The notes under the pieces were generated by a model. That model did not search any database, was not told the DNA's origin, and saw only the letters and a program-made list of their open reading frames with translations. A stretch of 64,000 nucleotides of DNA, from contig CAZLGT010000005.1 in NCBI GenBank assembly GCA_964559175.1, positions 1 through 64,000 on the forward strand, written 5' to 3'. Source of the DNA: Mariniphaga sp964559175 (lineage in GTDB: Bacteria; Bacteroidota; Bacteroidia; Bacteroidales; Prolixibacteraceae). Positions 52,974-61,865 of this stretch are shown here, in pieces; the first letter of the stretch is position 1; every line of letters begins with the position of its first letter. Made by a program: the position numbers and the translations under genes.

Positions 52974-52994
52974 ACAAAGTTAAAAAAAATAAAG

Positions 52995-53030
52995 TCCCGC
53001 CAGAGTGAAAACCTTTGGCGGGATTTTTTT
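52995..53030 (+). terminator. Intrinsic terminator after the DUF349 gene
   Basis: Stem TCCCGCCAGAG (52995-53005) / CTTTGGCGGGA (53013-53023) followed by seven T. It lies 22 bases after the stop. Confidence 0.85.
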
Positions 53031-53120
53031 GTCCTGAAACCGGGCCTTTAAAAGTGGGCGATTTCAAACTCTGAAAAAAAAAGAAGCTTCCAAATCAGAA
53101 AAAACAGCCAATCGAAAAGG

Positions 53121-53723
53121 TTATACCACAAACATATTGTTTATGCCCGTAAGCACCATGTTTATGCCAATGGCGCCAATAAAGAACCCGTTGAGTCGCA
53201 GCAAAACTTCCATATTTTTATCGAAAGCAGTTTTTAATTTTTTGGTTTCTATTGAGTTGCGAAGTTTTGTAAGCAATACCAACGTTGCGAAATTAACAAC
53301 GAAAATAACGACCAGCAAAACTGAACCAATGAGGAATGAATGCTTTTGTGAAAGCAAAATACTTAGCGAAATGGTGCCTGCACCAACCATAAATGGTAAA
53401 GCAATTTCCGAAGCTAAATCGTCAAGATTTTCCTTAATAATGAACAAAGCTTTTTGTCCCCTTACAATGAAAAAATAGGCAAAAGAAAAAATAATGATTC
53501 CGCCAAAAATGCGGAATGATTCAAAATCGATGTGAAAAACCTTTCTGAAGATAACATCGCCGGTAAAAAAGAATACAAGACAAATAAAAAAGGAAATCAA
53601 AGTTGCCTTAAATATTACCCGTGTAAAACTGCTGGGAGTCAGGTCTTTTCTTACTGGTTCCAGGTACAGAAAAAGTGCAAATGGATTTAACATGACCAGG
53701 AATTCAATTACAGACGAAATCAT
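53121..53723 (-). CDS. MarC-family integral membrane protein
   Basis: A 200-residue membrane protein if started at the ATG at 53723 (MISSVIEFLVMLNPFALFLYL); the longer reading to 53786 adds 21 polar residues that are not typical. About six hydrophobic segments carry the MarC features: VMLNPFALFLYLEP near the N-terminus and IALPFMVGAGTISLSILL in the middle. Members were once linked to antibiotic resistance but the transported compound is unknown. It is a single gene between two terminators. Confidence 0.85.
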   Translation of the reverse strand: MISSVIEFLVMLNPFALFLYLEPVRKDLTPSSFTRVIFKATLISFFICLVFFFTGDVIFRKVFHIDFESFRIFGGIIIFSFAYFFIVRGQKALFIIKENLDDLASEIALPFMVGAGTISLSILLSQKHSFLIGSVLLVVIFVVNFATLVLLTKLRNSIETKKLKTAFDKNMEVLLRLNGFFIGAIGINMVLTGINNMFVV

Positions 53724-53818
53724 AAGGTTGAAATTTTTCAGTTGAACATTTTGTTGCAAAAGTAAATTGAAATTGCGGGTTTGCAAGAAAGTACCCCACT
53801 TTTAATACCCGATCCAAC

Positions 53819-53850
53819 AAAAAAGCCGTCCTCCTTGCGAAAGACGGCCT
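53819..53850 (-). terminator. Intrinsic terminator after enolase
   Basis: Inverted repeat GCCGTC (53825-53830) / GACGGC (53843-53848); on the minus strand the stem is followed by a T6 run (53819-53824). It lies about 20 bases past the enolase stop. Confidence 0.8.
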
Positions 53851-53869
53851 CTGGTCTATTTAATTGAAA

Positions 53870-55171
53870 TTATTTTCTTAAAACTTTTTTGTAACCGTAA
53901 ATGGCGCTGTCGCCCAGCTCTTCTTCAATACGAAGCAACTGGTTGTATTTGGCCATGCGGTCGGAACGGCTCAGTGAACCGGTTTTAATTTGTCCGCTGT
54001 TGGTAGCCACGGCAATGTCGGCAATGGTTGAATCTTCGGTTTCGCCCGAGCGGTGCGAAGTAACTGAAGTATAACCTGCACGGTGGGCCATTTCAATGGC
54101 ATCCAGCGTTTCGGTAAGCGTACCAATCTGGTTTACTTTAATCAGAATGGAGTTGGCTGCTGCAAGTTCAATGCCTTTTTTCAGGTATTCCACGTTGGTA
54201 ACAAACAGGTCGTCGCCCACCAACTGGCATTTGTCGCCAATGGTAGCATTCAGTTTTACCCATCCGTCCCAGTCGCCTTCATCCATTCCGTCTTCGATAG
54301 AGTCAATCGGGAATTTTTCAACCAGTTCGGCCAGATAAGCCGCTTGTTCATCCTGATTGCGTTTTGCTCCGCCTTCTCCTTCAAATTTGCTGTAATCGTA
54401 AACGCCATTTTCAAAAAATTCAGAAGCGGCACAGTCGAGCGCAATGGAAACTTCGCCACCGTCTTCGGCACGTCCCGGTTTATAACCTGCATTTTTAATG
54501 GCTTCAATGATGCTGTTCAATGCATCTTCGGTTCCGTCGAGTGCGGGTGCAAAACCTCCTTCATCGCCTACTGCAGTACTCAGACCGCGATCGTGCAATA
54601 CTTTTTTCAGTGCGTGGAAAATTTCGGCGCCCATACGCAGGCCTTCACGGAAGGAAGGAGCGCCAATAGGACGGATCATAAATTCCTGGAAGGCAATGGG
54701 GGCGTCAGAATGTGAACCGCCATTGATGATGTTCATCATAGGTACGGGTAGTGTTTTGGCGTTGGTTCCTCCAATGTATCGGTAAAGCGGCAAGCCGGCA
54801 AATTCGGCGGCAGCTTTGGCACAGGCCAGAGAAACACCCAGCATGGCGTTGGCGCCCAGTTTCGATTTGGTTTTTGTTCCGTCAAGTTCAAGTAACTTGT
54901 TATCGATGGCCACCTGATCGGTTCCGTCCATGCCAACCAGTTCTTTGGCAATTACTTCGTTTACGTTATCAACAGCTTTCAGAACACCTTTCCCAAGATA
55001 ACGTTTTTTATCGCCGTCGCGCAGTTCGAGGGCTTCGTTTTCGCCGGTAGATGCTCCGGAAGGCACTGCTGCACGGCCAAAAGCGCCGCTTTCTAAAAGT
55101 ACTTCCACTTCAATTGTCGGGTTTCCGCGTGAGTCCAGAATTTCCCTTGCTTTAATGTCGCTAATTAACAT
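53870..55171 (-). CDS. eno: Enolase
   Basis: A 433-residue glycolytic enzyme that interconverts 2-phosphoglycerate and phosphoenolpyruvate. Conserved blocks include AREILDSRGNPTIEVEV at the N-terminus, PSGASTGENEALELRDGD, the loop INGGSHSDAPIAFQEFMI, the Mg ligands in ALDCAAS, SIEDGMDEGDWDGW and VGDDLFVTN, and the catalytic Lys in ILIKVNQIGT with SHRSGETEDSTIADIAV. The length is standard. It is transcribed alone, from a TATATTTG box at 55252-55259 to a strong terminator. Confidence 0.99.
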   Translation of the reverse strand: MLISDIKAREILDSRGNPTIEVEVLLESGAFGRAAVPSGASTGENEALELRDGDKKRYLGKGVLKAVDNVNEVIAKELVGMDGTDQVAIDNKLLELDGTKTKSKLGANAMLGVSLACAKAAAEFAGLPLYRYIGGTNAKTLPVPMMNIINGGSHSDAPIAFQEFMIRPIGAPSFREGLRMGAEIFHALKKVLHDRGLSTAVGDEGGFAPALDGTEDALNSIIEAIKNAGYKPGRAEDGGEVSIALDCAASEFFENGVYDYSKFEGEGGAKRNQDEQAAYLAELVEKFPIDSIEDGMDEGDWDGWVKLNATIGDKCQLVGDDLFVTNVEYLKKGIELAAANSILIKVNQIGTLTETLDAIEMAHRAGYTSVTSHRSGETEDSTIADIAVATNSGQIKTGSLSRSDRMAKYNQLLRIEEELGDSAIYGYKKVLRK

Positions 55172-55251
55172 GGTAATTTGTTTTTATTGTTTAACTTCTA
55201 TTCGTTTTAGACAGATAATCAGCTTGTTGAACTGATTTGTCAAATGCAGCC

Positions 55252-55259
55252 CAAATATA
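55252..55259 (-). promoter_or_regulatory. -7 promoter box for enolase
   Basis: On the minus strand TATATTTG matches TAnnTTTG exactly. The leader to the ATG (55171) would be about 75 bases. Confidence 0.5.
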
Positions 55260-55317
55260 CGAAAAATGTTCTGTTTTATTGGCAGTGCAGCTAATACAGA
55301 TTATAGATATTTCATGT

Positions 55318-55470
55318 AGGGTTAACCTGGGACGCGCGGTTTCAAACCGTGCATTTTCTAACCCAAAGGTTCGGCCGGAAGGTAGCAAAATGAACTGCTC
55401 TCTTTGCAGAGAATGGTTCCATCTGCGGATAGGGTTTTAATGTGCGGTTTCAAACCACACGATCTTTTTA
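55318..55470 (+). repeat. Two diverged copies of a palindrome-centred intergenic repeat
   Basis: Two units start with TAGGGTT (55318 and 55431) and contain a palindrome on the same core: CGCGGTTTCAAACCGTGC (55335-55352) and TGTGCGGTTTCAAACCACAC (55441-55460). The first is followed by ATTTTCTA, the second by GATCTTTTTA. The second overlaps the 3' end of the DUF190 gene (stop at 55468) and may act as its terminator. The shared GGTTTCAAACC core suggests an interspersed repeat family of the genome. Confidence 0.65.
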
Positions 55471-55827
55471 TTGCCTGTACTTTTTACCCATCTTGTAACG
55501 TAGAACATCCACCTCCTGAAAAATTACCAGGCCACCTTTTTGGCTTTGGTCCATTAATTCGTTTACCCGCGCAGCAAATACATCGAGTTTTTCAACTGTA
55601 TCCACAATTTCAATGGTCACCGGCATTTCGCCCGACAAGGCAAAAATTTTCATGGTGTGTACCGAATGGCTGGCGCCAAACGACATAATCCCTTTAAAAA
55701 CCGTAGCTCCGGCCATACCGGCTTTCCGGGCTTCGAAAACGATTTCTTCGAACAGTGGGCGGCCTTGCACTTTATCCGATTCGCCCACATAAATTTTTAA
55801 TATTCCTGCCCGACCTTCAATTTTCAT
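55468..55827 (-). CDS. DUF190 protein, partner of the CrcB fluoride channel
   Basis: A 119-residue soluble protein of the DUF190 family: ILKIYVGESDKVQGRPLFEE, ATVFKGIMSFGASHSVHT and LPVTIEIVDT-like PVTIEIVDTVEKL. The fold is ferredoxin-like, similar to PII signal proteins. The gene lies 11 bases downstream of crcB on the same strand; this pairing is common and suggests a regulatory role in fluoride export. Confidence 0.85.
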   Translation of the reverse strand: MKIEGRAGILKIYVGESDKVQGRPLFEEIVFEARKAGMAGATVFKGIMSFGASHSVHTMKIFALSGEMPVTIEIVDTVEKLDVFAARVNELMDQSQKGGLVIFQEVDVLRYKMGKKYRQ

Positions 55828-55838
55828 GGTTTGAAATT

Positions 55839-56219
55839 TTAAAATATCATTCGAATAAGGATTACTCCCAGATAAACAGCTAAAATTCCCAGAAACAGAT
55901 TTCCACCGATGTTAATGAAAAGAGAACTCCACGCCTTTTCATTAATCATGGTAAAGTTGTTATAGGCAAACGCTGAAAAAGTGGTGAATCCGCCACAAAT
56001 GCCCACTGCCAAAAAAATACGCCATTCAGCGCTCATCAGGTTGCCCTTTTCGGCCAGCGCAAAAATCATCCCGATGATAAAACTCCCGGCTATGTTTGCA
56101 ATTAATGTTCCCCAGGGGAAGGTGCTTGTCAGACTTTTTTCCATGTAATACTGTATCAGGTAGCGCAGCACACTACCAATGAAACCTCCGCTTCCCACCA
56201 GTAAAATCGTTCGTAGCAT
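55839..56219 (-). CDS. crcB: Fluoride channel CrcB/FluC
   Basis: A 126-residue membrane protein with four hydrophobic segments. The family blocks are GGFIGSVLRYLIQYYM near the N-terminus, WGTLIANIAGSFIIG with the conserved Asn, and GICGGFTTFSAFAYN with the phenylalanines that line the fluoride path. It works as a dual-topology dimer that lets fluoride leave the cell. It is the first gene of the pair with DUF190. The 57-base gap upstream is too short for a fluoride riboswitch, and none is seen. Confidence 0.95.
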   Translation of the reverse strand: MLRTILLVGSGGFIGSVLRYLIQYYMEKSLTSTFPWGTLIANIAGSFIIGMIFALAEKGNLMSAEWRIFLAVGICGGFTTFSAFAYNNFTMINEKAWSSLFINIGGNLFLGILAVYLGVILIRMIF

Positions 56220-56249
56220 CCGATAATTTTTATTAATGCGACAATCTGC

Positions 56250-56257
56250 TATTTTTG
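56250..56257 (+). promoter_or_regulatory. -7 promoter box for the dacB-like gene
   Basis: TATTTTTG matches TAnnTTTG, 19 bases before the ATG at 56277. Confidence 0.5.
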
Positions 56258-56276
56258 AAGGATAAAAGTAATAAAA

Positions 56277-57713
56277 ATGAAGGTACGGTTTTTCCTGGTT
56301 TTTTATTTTATTTTTTTAAGCAAAGGCCTGTTTGCCCAGACAGCGTTTCAAAAGCAGGTGCAAAGCTTTTTAAATCATCCCGATTATAGGAATGCTTCTG
56401 TGGGTATTCTGGTTTCTGAAGTGGAAACAGGGAACACTGTATTTGAACTGAACGCAGATAAGTTGCTTATTCCTGCTTCGGTGATGAAGGTTGTGACATC
56501 GGCAACCGCTCTGAAGATTTTAGGACCTGACTACCGGTTTCAAACCCGCCTGGGTTATTCCGGGAAAATTGAAAATGGAGTGCTGAAAGGCGATTTAATT
56601 ATTATCGGGGGCGGAGACCCTGCACTTGGGTCAGAATATTTCACCAACCATTATTTTGCTCCGCATTTTCTGGAAACATGGGCACAAAAAGTCAGAGAAG
56701 CAGGCATCAAACGAGTGGAAGGCCGTCTGATTTTAGATACTTCGATGTACGATTCAGAAATAATACCTCCCACCTGGGTTTGGGAAGATATGGGGAATTA
56801 TTACGGTGCCGGAGCCAGTGCACTTTCGGTTTATGACAATCTGTTCCGCATTCGTTTTCGTTCACCTGCAGCGGCAGGATTGCCCACTGAAATTGTCTCC
56901 ACGTATCCGGAAGTGGAAGGTCTTACCTGGAAAAATGAGGTGCGCTCATCTGATGTTAACAGCGATCTTGCCTGGATTTTCGGCAGTCCGCTGGACGGAA
57001 CACGGGTGATTCGCGGAACCATTCCCAAAAACCGAAGAGCTTTTACCATCAGAGCTTCCAATCCTTTTCCGGAGCAACTTCTGGCGGATGATTTTCTGAA
57101 TCATCTGGCTCGGGCCGGTGTGTTTGTATCGGGTAGAACAATAGCTGAAGAGCTTGGAAATTCTGCATTCAGCCAAATACACACAACGGAATCGCCAACA
57201 CTGGCCGAAATTGTGAAGGTGCTGAATGAAGAAAGCGTAAATCTGTTTGCCGAACATCTGGTAAAACAAATGGCTGCTGAAAAAACCGGGCTGGGCAGCA
57301 GAGATGAAGGGTTGAGAATTATTGCTCAATTTTGGAAAGAAAAAGGCATCGGCACCAGTCAGCTTTTTATGGAAGACGGCAGCGGATTGTCGCATTTTAA
57401 TGCGCTTTCACCTGAATTCATGAATTCGGTTCTAAGATATATGGCGTTAACAGCATCCGGTTCAACCGAATTTCTGGGGTCAATGCCATCGGCAGGGCAG
57501 GGTACACTTCACCACTTCAATCCACAGCTTTTTCCGGGCAAAACCCTGCTTGCCAAAAGCGGTTCCATGACCCGGGTGCGGTGTTATGCCGGGTATCTTC
57601 AAACAAATTCAGGTAAAAATCTGACCTTTACTTTCATGGTTAATCATTTCTCCGGCTCACACTTACAGTTGATTTCAGAAATGGAAAAATTATTGGCAGA
57701 ACTTCTGCGCTAA
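56277..57713 (+). CDS. dacB: D-alanyl-D-alanine carboxypeptidase/endopeptidase (PBP4 type, peptidase S13)
   Basis: A 478-residue periplasmic penicillin-binding protein with a signal peptide (FIFLSKGLFAQ). The nucleophile dyad is Ser68-x-x-Lys71 in IPASVMKVVTSA; the second motif is SHFN in DGSGLSHFNALSP (about 365); the third is KSG in LLAKSGSMTRVR (about 428), where many relatives have KTG. The insert domain between first and second motif is characteristic of S13 enzymes. It trims or cuts peptidoglycan cross-links. It is divergent from crcB. Confidence 0.93.
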   Translation: MKVRFFLVFYFIFLSKGLFAQTAFQKQVQSFLNHPDYRNASVGILVSEVETGNTVFELNADKLLIPASVMKVVTSATALKILGPDYRFQTRLGYSGKIENGVLKGDLIIIGGGDPALGSEYFTNHYFAPHFLETWAQKVREAGIKRVEGRLILDTSMYDSEIIPPTWVWEDMGNYYGAGASALSVYDNLFRIRFRSPAAAGLPTEIVSTYPEVEGLTWKNEVRSSDVNSDLAWIFGSPLDGTRVIRGTIPKNRRAFTIRASNPFPEQLLADDFLNHLARAGVFVSGRTIAEELGNSAFSQIHTTESPTLAEIVKVLNEESVNLFAEHLVKQMAAEKTGLGSRDEGLRIIAQFWKEKGIGTSQLFMEDGSGLSHFNALSPEFMNSVLRYMALTASGSTEFLGSMPSAGQGTLHHFNPQLFPGKTLLAKSGSMTRVRCYAGYLQTNSGKNLTFTFMVNHFSGSHLQLISEMEKLLAELLR

Positions 57714-57982
57714 CTTATTGGTTTTAAATGACCAGCAAACAACCTGAAATTTTTTTTCATAAAAAATTACTTCAAAATATTGACTTGAATTATTTCTTGT
57801 CGTAACTTGTATGCATGTACCATTAAGTCGTATTAAACTGAAAAGTCTTATACCCACAAGATTTCAAAGTTATAGATATGAATAGGTTATGTAAGCTTGT
57901 AATAGATTTAATCCGTGCAAAAATCAGATAAAAACATCTGAATTTATTTGATTTCTGAACCAAAATTTTAAAGTGAAGGCAC

Positions 57983-58579
57983 ATGATTTACGAAACGCTC
58001 CAGATTCTGAAAGAACAACTCGAAAGCTATTTTTCCGATATTGGTTTGGGAAAAATAATTGTACTCGAAAATATTGCCCTGTGGGAATCGGGGAGTGAAG
58101 ATTCTAATCGTGTGAATAACAAAGTTGTTGTTTCACTATTGAAACTTGAAGAAGTAACAACATTAAAAAACACGCCTCATTTTAATGTGAACGATAATAA
58201 AACTGAATATAAAAATCCTCCCATTCACCTGAATCTGTATCTTTTAATTGCTGCAAATTGCGATACTTACGATAAATCGCTGCGAAGCATTTCCAAAGTA
58301 ATCGAGTTTTTTCAGGGAAAAAAGGTTTTTACGTCAGCCAATACAGTTTACAACCGCAGCAACGTGTCGTTTGATGTACTCGATCATTTCAAATTCAATC
58401 TTGAAATTTATACGCCCACTTTCGAGGAGCTCAATAATATATGGGGTACCCTGGGAGGCAGGCAATTGCCTTCGGTAATTTACAGAGTTCAGCTTATTCA
58501 GATTGAACAGGATAAAAAGCTGGCTGCTTCTGAAGTTATTACACATATCGGCGGAACCCTTAACGATTTAAAACAATGA
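57983..58579 (+). CDS. eCIS cap/tail-terminator protein (DUF4255, Pvc16-like)
   Basis: A 198-residue protein with the DUF4255 domain: MIYETLQILKEQLESYF at the start, VVVSLLKLEEVTTLKN, PPIHLNLYLLIAANC and LPSVIYRVQLIQIEQ. In the Photorhabdus PVC and Serratia Afp particles the related Pvc16/Afp16 protein caps the end of the tube and sets its length. It is the first gene of the contractile injection operon. Its ATG follows a 269-base AT-rich gap without a clear consensus promoter. It overlaps the next gene by four bases (ATGA). Confidence 0.88.
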   Translation: MIYETLQILKEQLESYFSDIGLGKIIVLENIALWESGSEDSNRVNNKVVVSLLKLEEVTTLKNTPHFNVNDNKTEYKNPPIHLNLYLLIAANCDTYDKSLRSISKVIEFFQGKKVFTSANTVYNRSNVSFDVLDHFKFNLEIYTPTFEELNNIWGTLGGRQLPSVIYRVQLIQIEQDKKLAASEVITHIGGTLNDLKQ

Positions 58580-59451
58580 GCTTTTCCATTCAATATACAG
58601 AACTATTCAGGGTGAATATTTTTCACCGTTACTTTCTGGATAAAGGTTCGGTTGAATTCGGAACCATGAATGAAACAGACAAGGCAAAGCAACTTAACAA
58701 CTACAATTTTCAAAGTACTGTCAAAATTGTTCCAACAGAAGAATCACGGCAAAAATTAAACGGTTACAACCTGGTTCTTAGAACATTGAATTCGGGTTTT
58801 ACCGTTTGGTCTAAGGTTTCTGAAGCAGATGACAGTGAGCCGTTTATTTCGCTGGAGGATGATTTGAATTTTACTTTTCTGATTCATTTAAAGGATTCGG
58901 TTTTTTACAATTACACCGACCTGAAACTGGAGAATGCCGGGAAATTGTACTGCTTGTCAAACAAACGACTTGATTCTGAACCGCACAACTTCCCCTTGCT
59001 GGATAAAGCCGGCGGCAACTTTAATGTAGATGAAGGTTTTATTCTTTCCGGTGAAGGCGAAAAAGCAGAAAAAGCGTCATTAAATGCAGGTGAAAAAGAA
59101 AGACTTTTGGGCATTATCCGTATTTACATGAAAGGCGATAACAGTTCGCTGAATGTGACCAATGCACAAGGTAAAATTCCATCTTCTGCAAAAAATTTTG
59201 AGGTGGTGTTTAAAAACCGAAGTACCATCTGGAGGTACCTTTTCGACTCCAACCAGCAGGTAACCGGGGGCGACGATGTGAAAAAGGAGAACGGAAATTC
59301 AAAAATTTTGATTACTAAAAACGAGCATCCGCTAACCAAGTCGGGTTTTATTTCCCTTGAACTGGGCGGTGTTGAACTGCCCAATCCGGGTGTGGCAATT
59401 ATTAAACCTGATACAGTTAACAACAAAATATTTTCTGAAATATACATGTAA
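58576..59451 (+). CDS. Unknown eCIS-operon protein, possible cap adaptor
   Basis: A 291-residue soluble protein without a motif that I recognise. The N-terminal half is rich in beta strands (SIQYTELFRVNIFHRYF, YNLVLRTLNSGFTVWSKV), the middle has a polar loop (GEGEKAEKASLNAGEKE), and the C-terminus ends in VELPNPGVAIIKPD. It starts inside the stop codon of the cap gene and is followed after 19 bases by the sheath gene. In Bacteroidota injection systems an unnamed protein often stands here; a role at the capped end of the particle is inferred. Confidence 0.55.
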   Translation: MSFSIQYTELFRVNIFHRYFLDKGSVEFGTMNETDKAKQLNNYNFQSTVKIVPTEESRQKLNGYNLVLRTLNSGFTVWSKVSEADDSEPFISLEDDLNFTFLIHLKDSVFYNYTDLKLENAGKLYCLSNKRLDSEPHNFPLLDKAGGNFNVDEGFILSGEGEKAEKASLNAGEKERLLGIIRIYMKGDNSSLNVTNAQGKIPSSAKNFEVVFKNRSTIWRYLFDSNQQVTGGDDVKKENGNSKILITKNEHPLTKSGFISLELGGVELPNPGVAIIKPDTVNNKIFSEIYM

Positions 59452-59470
59452 CATTAAAATCCAATGAATT

Positions 59471-61396
59471 ATGGCAACAGCTTACAAAACACCAGGCGTT
59501 TACGTAGAGGAAATTTCTAAATTTCCGCCTTCGGTAGCGCAAGTTGAAACTGCCATTCCGGCCTTTGTGGGCTACACGGAGCAGGCAGTTGTCGATGGCG
59601 TGGATTACCATGCCGAAAGTATTATCAAACCCATCAAAATCGGCTCTTTGCCCGAGTATGAATATTTTTTCGGCGGAGCGCCTGATCCTACTACTATTGA
59701 GATTGAACTGAACCCGGACAACACGGTGAAAAAAGCGGTCGTAAACGGAGTTAATCTGCTTTACGATTCTGTGCGTATGTTTTATGCCAACGGTGGAGGC
59801 GATTGTTTCATTGTTTCGGTGGGCGACTTTAACGACCAGGCTTCCGGTGTTGACAAAGAGGCACTGCTCGGCGGCCTGGCTTCACTCGAAAAAATGGACC
59901 TTCCTACATTGCTTGTCATCCCTGAATCTGTGCATCTGGATGCAGCAGAAGCGGGCGAAGTTCATGCGGCCATGCTGGCCCAATGCAACAAGCTGCAGGA
60001 CCGTTTTGCAGTACTTGACATTGTTGACGGCGAAAAAGAAATCTCACCTACCACCGATCCCGTGGGTGTTTTTCGCGATAATGTGGGAATGAATTTTTTA
60101 AAATACGGTGCGGCATATTATCCGTGGATTAAAACCACACTGCCGTTTAAAATCGATTTCGATGCCATTGTGGGAGGAACTTACACCCAAAACGGAGGTG
60201 CTGTTGCAGATATTAACACCCTGTTTAACAGTGATATAGTTTCTTGTATTGAAAGCATTGATGCCGATATTGCCGCCAAATCAGCTCTCACTGCTCCATC
60301 TGATATTGCAATTAGCCAGCACGGGCAATTGAAAACGTATGCCGGAAATCTTTACGGGTATTTTAAAGGTTTTTTCGACCTGACGTTTACTGATAACGAT
60401 ACCAGCGACAAAAATTCTGCTGTCAGTGTACACGCCAAATTTGTAAAGGAAAATTCCAATTTTCACAGTTTACTGAAACAGTTATTTGAATACAACTTTT
60501 ACAGTCAAGCCGGTGAGAGTAATGGAGGTCTTGAAACTCCAACATGGGATTCTCCTTTAATAGCAGATGATTTCGATACCGATTTCAATCCACTGGCTTT
60601 TATTGAACCGGATAATCATAAAAATGATATTTACACTTTCCCATCAACTGCTTCAAATGCAGCACCCTATTTCAGGGCATTGCAGGGGAAACTTGAAAAA
60701 CTGATTGCCGGATTTTACAATGAATTGGTAGCTGTAAGAAAAAACCGTACAGACAATTTACTTGAAGTGGATGCAGTTTACAAAGGGATTGTAAATGCAA
60801 TCGGAAAACAGGGAGTTGTTCTGCCGCCCAGTGGTGCTGTCGTTGGGATTTATGCCATGGTTGACCGTGAACGCGGCGTTTGGAAAGCTCCTGCAAATGT
60901 GAGTATTACAGCCGTTAAAGGTCCGGTGGTTAATGTAACACACGAAGATCAGGAAAGCCTGAATGTGGATACAGAAGCCGGAAAATCGGTGAATGCTATT
61001 CGCGCTTTTACCGGCAAAGGAACACTGGTTTGGGGCGCCCGCACGCTTGCCGGAAACGACAATGAATGGCGTTATGTTCCTGTACGCCGGTTTTTCAATA
61101 TGGTGGAAGAATCGGTTAAAAAAGCAACTTCCCAGTTTGTATTCGAACCAAACGATGCCAATACTTGGGTAAAAGTGAGAGCAATGATTGAAAACTTCCT
61201 GTCGTTGCAATGGCGGGCCGGTGCGCTGGCCGGAGCCAAACAGGAACAGGCGTTTTATGTTCGTGTGGGACTGGGCCAAACCATGACTGCCGAAGACATT
61301 CTTAAGGGCTATATGAATGTTGAAATCGGAATGGCAGTGGTTCGTCCGGCTGAATTTATTATCCTGAAGTTTTCTCACAAAATGCAGGAATCCTAA
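59471..61396 (+). CDS. Contractile tail sheath protein of the eCIS
   Basis: A 641-residue sheath subunit. The N-terminus TPGVYVEEISKFPPSVAQVE is the typical sheath start, whose arm links neighbouring subunits. FYANGGGDCFIVSVGDF marks the core, and the C-terminal domain has GVWKAPANVSITAVKGPV, GKGTLVWGARTLAG and YVPVRRFFNMVEESV. It is clearly longer than Photorhabdus sheath proteins, with an insertion at about residues 230-430 (SDIVSCIESIDADIAAKS onward), probably on the particle surface. Only one sheath gene is present before the tube genes. Confidence 0.95.
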   Translation: MATAYKTPGVYVEEISKFPPSVAQVETAIPAFVGYTEQAVVDGVDYHAESIIKPIKIGSLPEYEYFFGGAPDPTTIEIELNPDNTVKKAVVNGVNLLYDSVRMFYANGGGDCFIVSVGDFNDQASGVDKEALLGGLASLEKMDLPTLLVIPESVHLDAAEAGEVHAAMLAQCNKLQDRFAVLDIVDGEKEISPTTDPVGVFRDNVGMNFLKYGAAYYPWIKTTLPFKIDFDAIVGGTYTQNGGAVADINTLFNSDIVSCIESIDADIAAKSALTAPSDIAISQHGQLKTYAGNLYGYFKGFFDLTFTDNDTSDKNSAVSVHAKFVKENSNFHSLLKQLFEYNFYSQAGESNGGLETPTWDSPLIADDFDTDFNPLAFIEPDNHKNDIYTFPSTASNAAPYFRALQGKLEKLIAGFYNELVAVRKNRTDNLLEVDAVYKGIVNAIGKQGVVLPPSGAVVGIYAMVDRERGVWKAPANVSITAVKGPVVNVTHEDQESLNVDTEAGKSVNAIRAFTGKGTLVWGARTLAGNDNEWRYVPVRRFFNMVEESVKKATSQFVFEPNDANTWVKVRAMIENFLSLQWRAGALAGAKQEQAFYVRVGLGQTMTAEDILKGYMNVEIGMAVVRPAEFIILKFSHKMQES

Positions 61397-61428
61397 TCAA
61401 TTAATATAAACTTTAAAAACAATAAATT

Positions 61429-61863
61429 ATGGCAACAGCATATCCATTGGTTAAGTTTCACTTCCAGGTGGAGTGGAGCGGAACAAAAATCGGATTTACC
61501 GAAGTGTCGGGGTTGGATGTGGAAAGCGAAGTTGTGGAATACCGCGACGGAGCCAGCCCTGAGTATTCAAAAATTAAAATGCCCGGAATGCAGAAATATA
61601 GCAACATTACGCTTAAACGGGGCACATTTGCTACCGACAATGAGTTTTTCAACTGGTGGAATACAGTAAAACTCAATACCATTGAGCGGCGCGATATAAC
61701 TATCAGTTTGCTGAATGAAGAGCACGAGCCGGTAATTACCTGGAAAGTGAAAAATGCCTGGCCGGCCAAAGTGCAGTCAACCGATTTAAAGGCTGACGGC
61801 AACGAAGTGGCTATCGAAAGCATGGAAATTGTTCACGAAGGTTTAACCATTCAAAATGAATAA
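61429..61863 (+). CDS. eCIS inner tube protein (Pvc1/gp19-like)
   Basis: A 144-residue tail-tube subunit. FHFQVEWSGTKIGFTEVSGL and MPGMQKYSNITLKRG are the family blocks, and ISLLNEEHEPVITWKVKNAW leads into the last beta strands. Stacked hexamers would form the tube inside the sheath. It follows the sheath after 32 bases and is 2 bases from its paralogue. Confidence 0.93.
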   Translation: MATAYPLVKFHFQVEWSGTKIGFTEVSGLDVESEVVEYRDGASPEYSKIKMPGMQKYSNITLKRGTFATDNEFFNWWNTVKLNTIERRDITISLLNEEHEPVITWKVKNAWPAKVQSTDLKADGNEVAIESMEIVHEGLTIQNE

Positions 61864-61865
61864 TA

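Noticed and set aside
56220..56276. Fluoride riboswitch upstream of crcB
   Set aside because: The divergent gap is 57 bases and contains no fluoride aptamer core.
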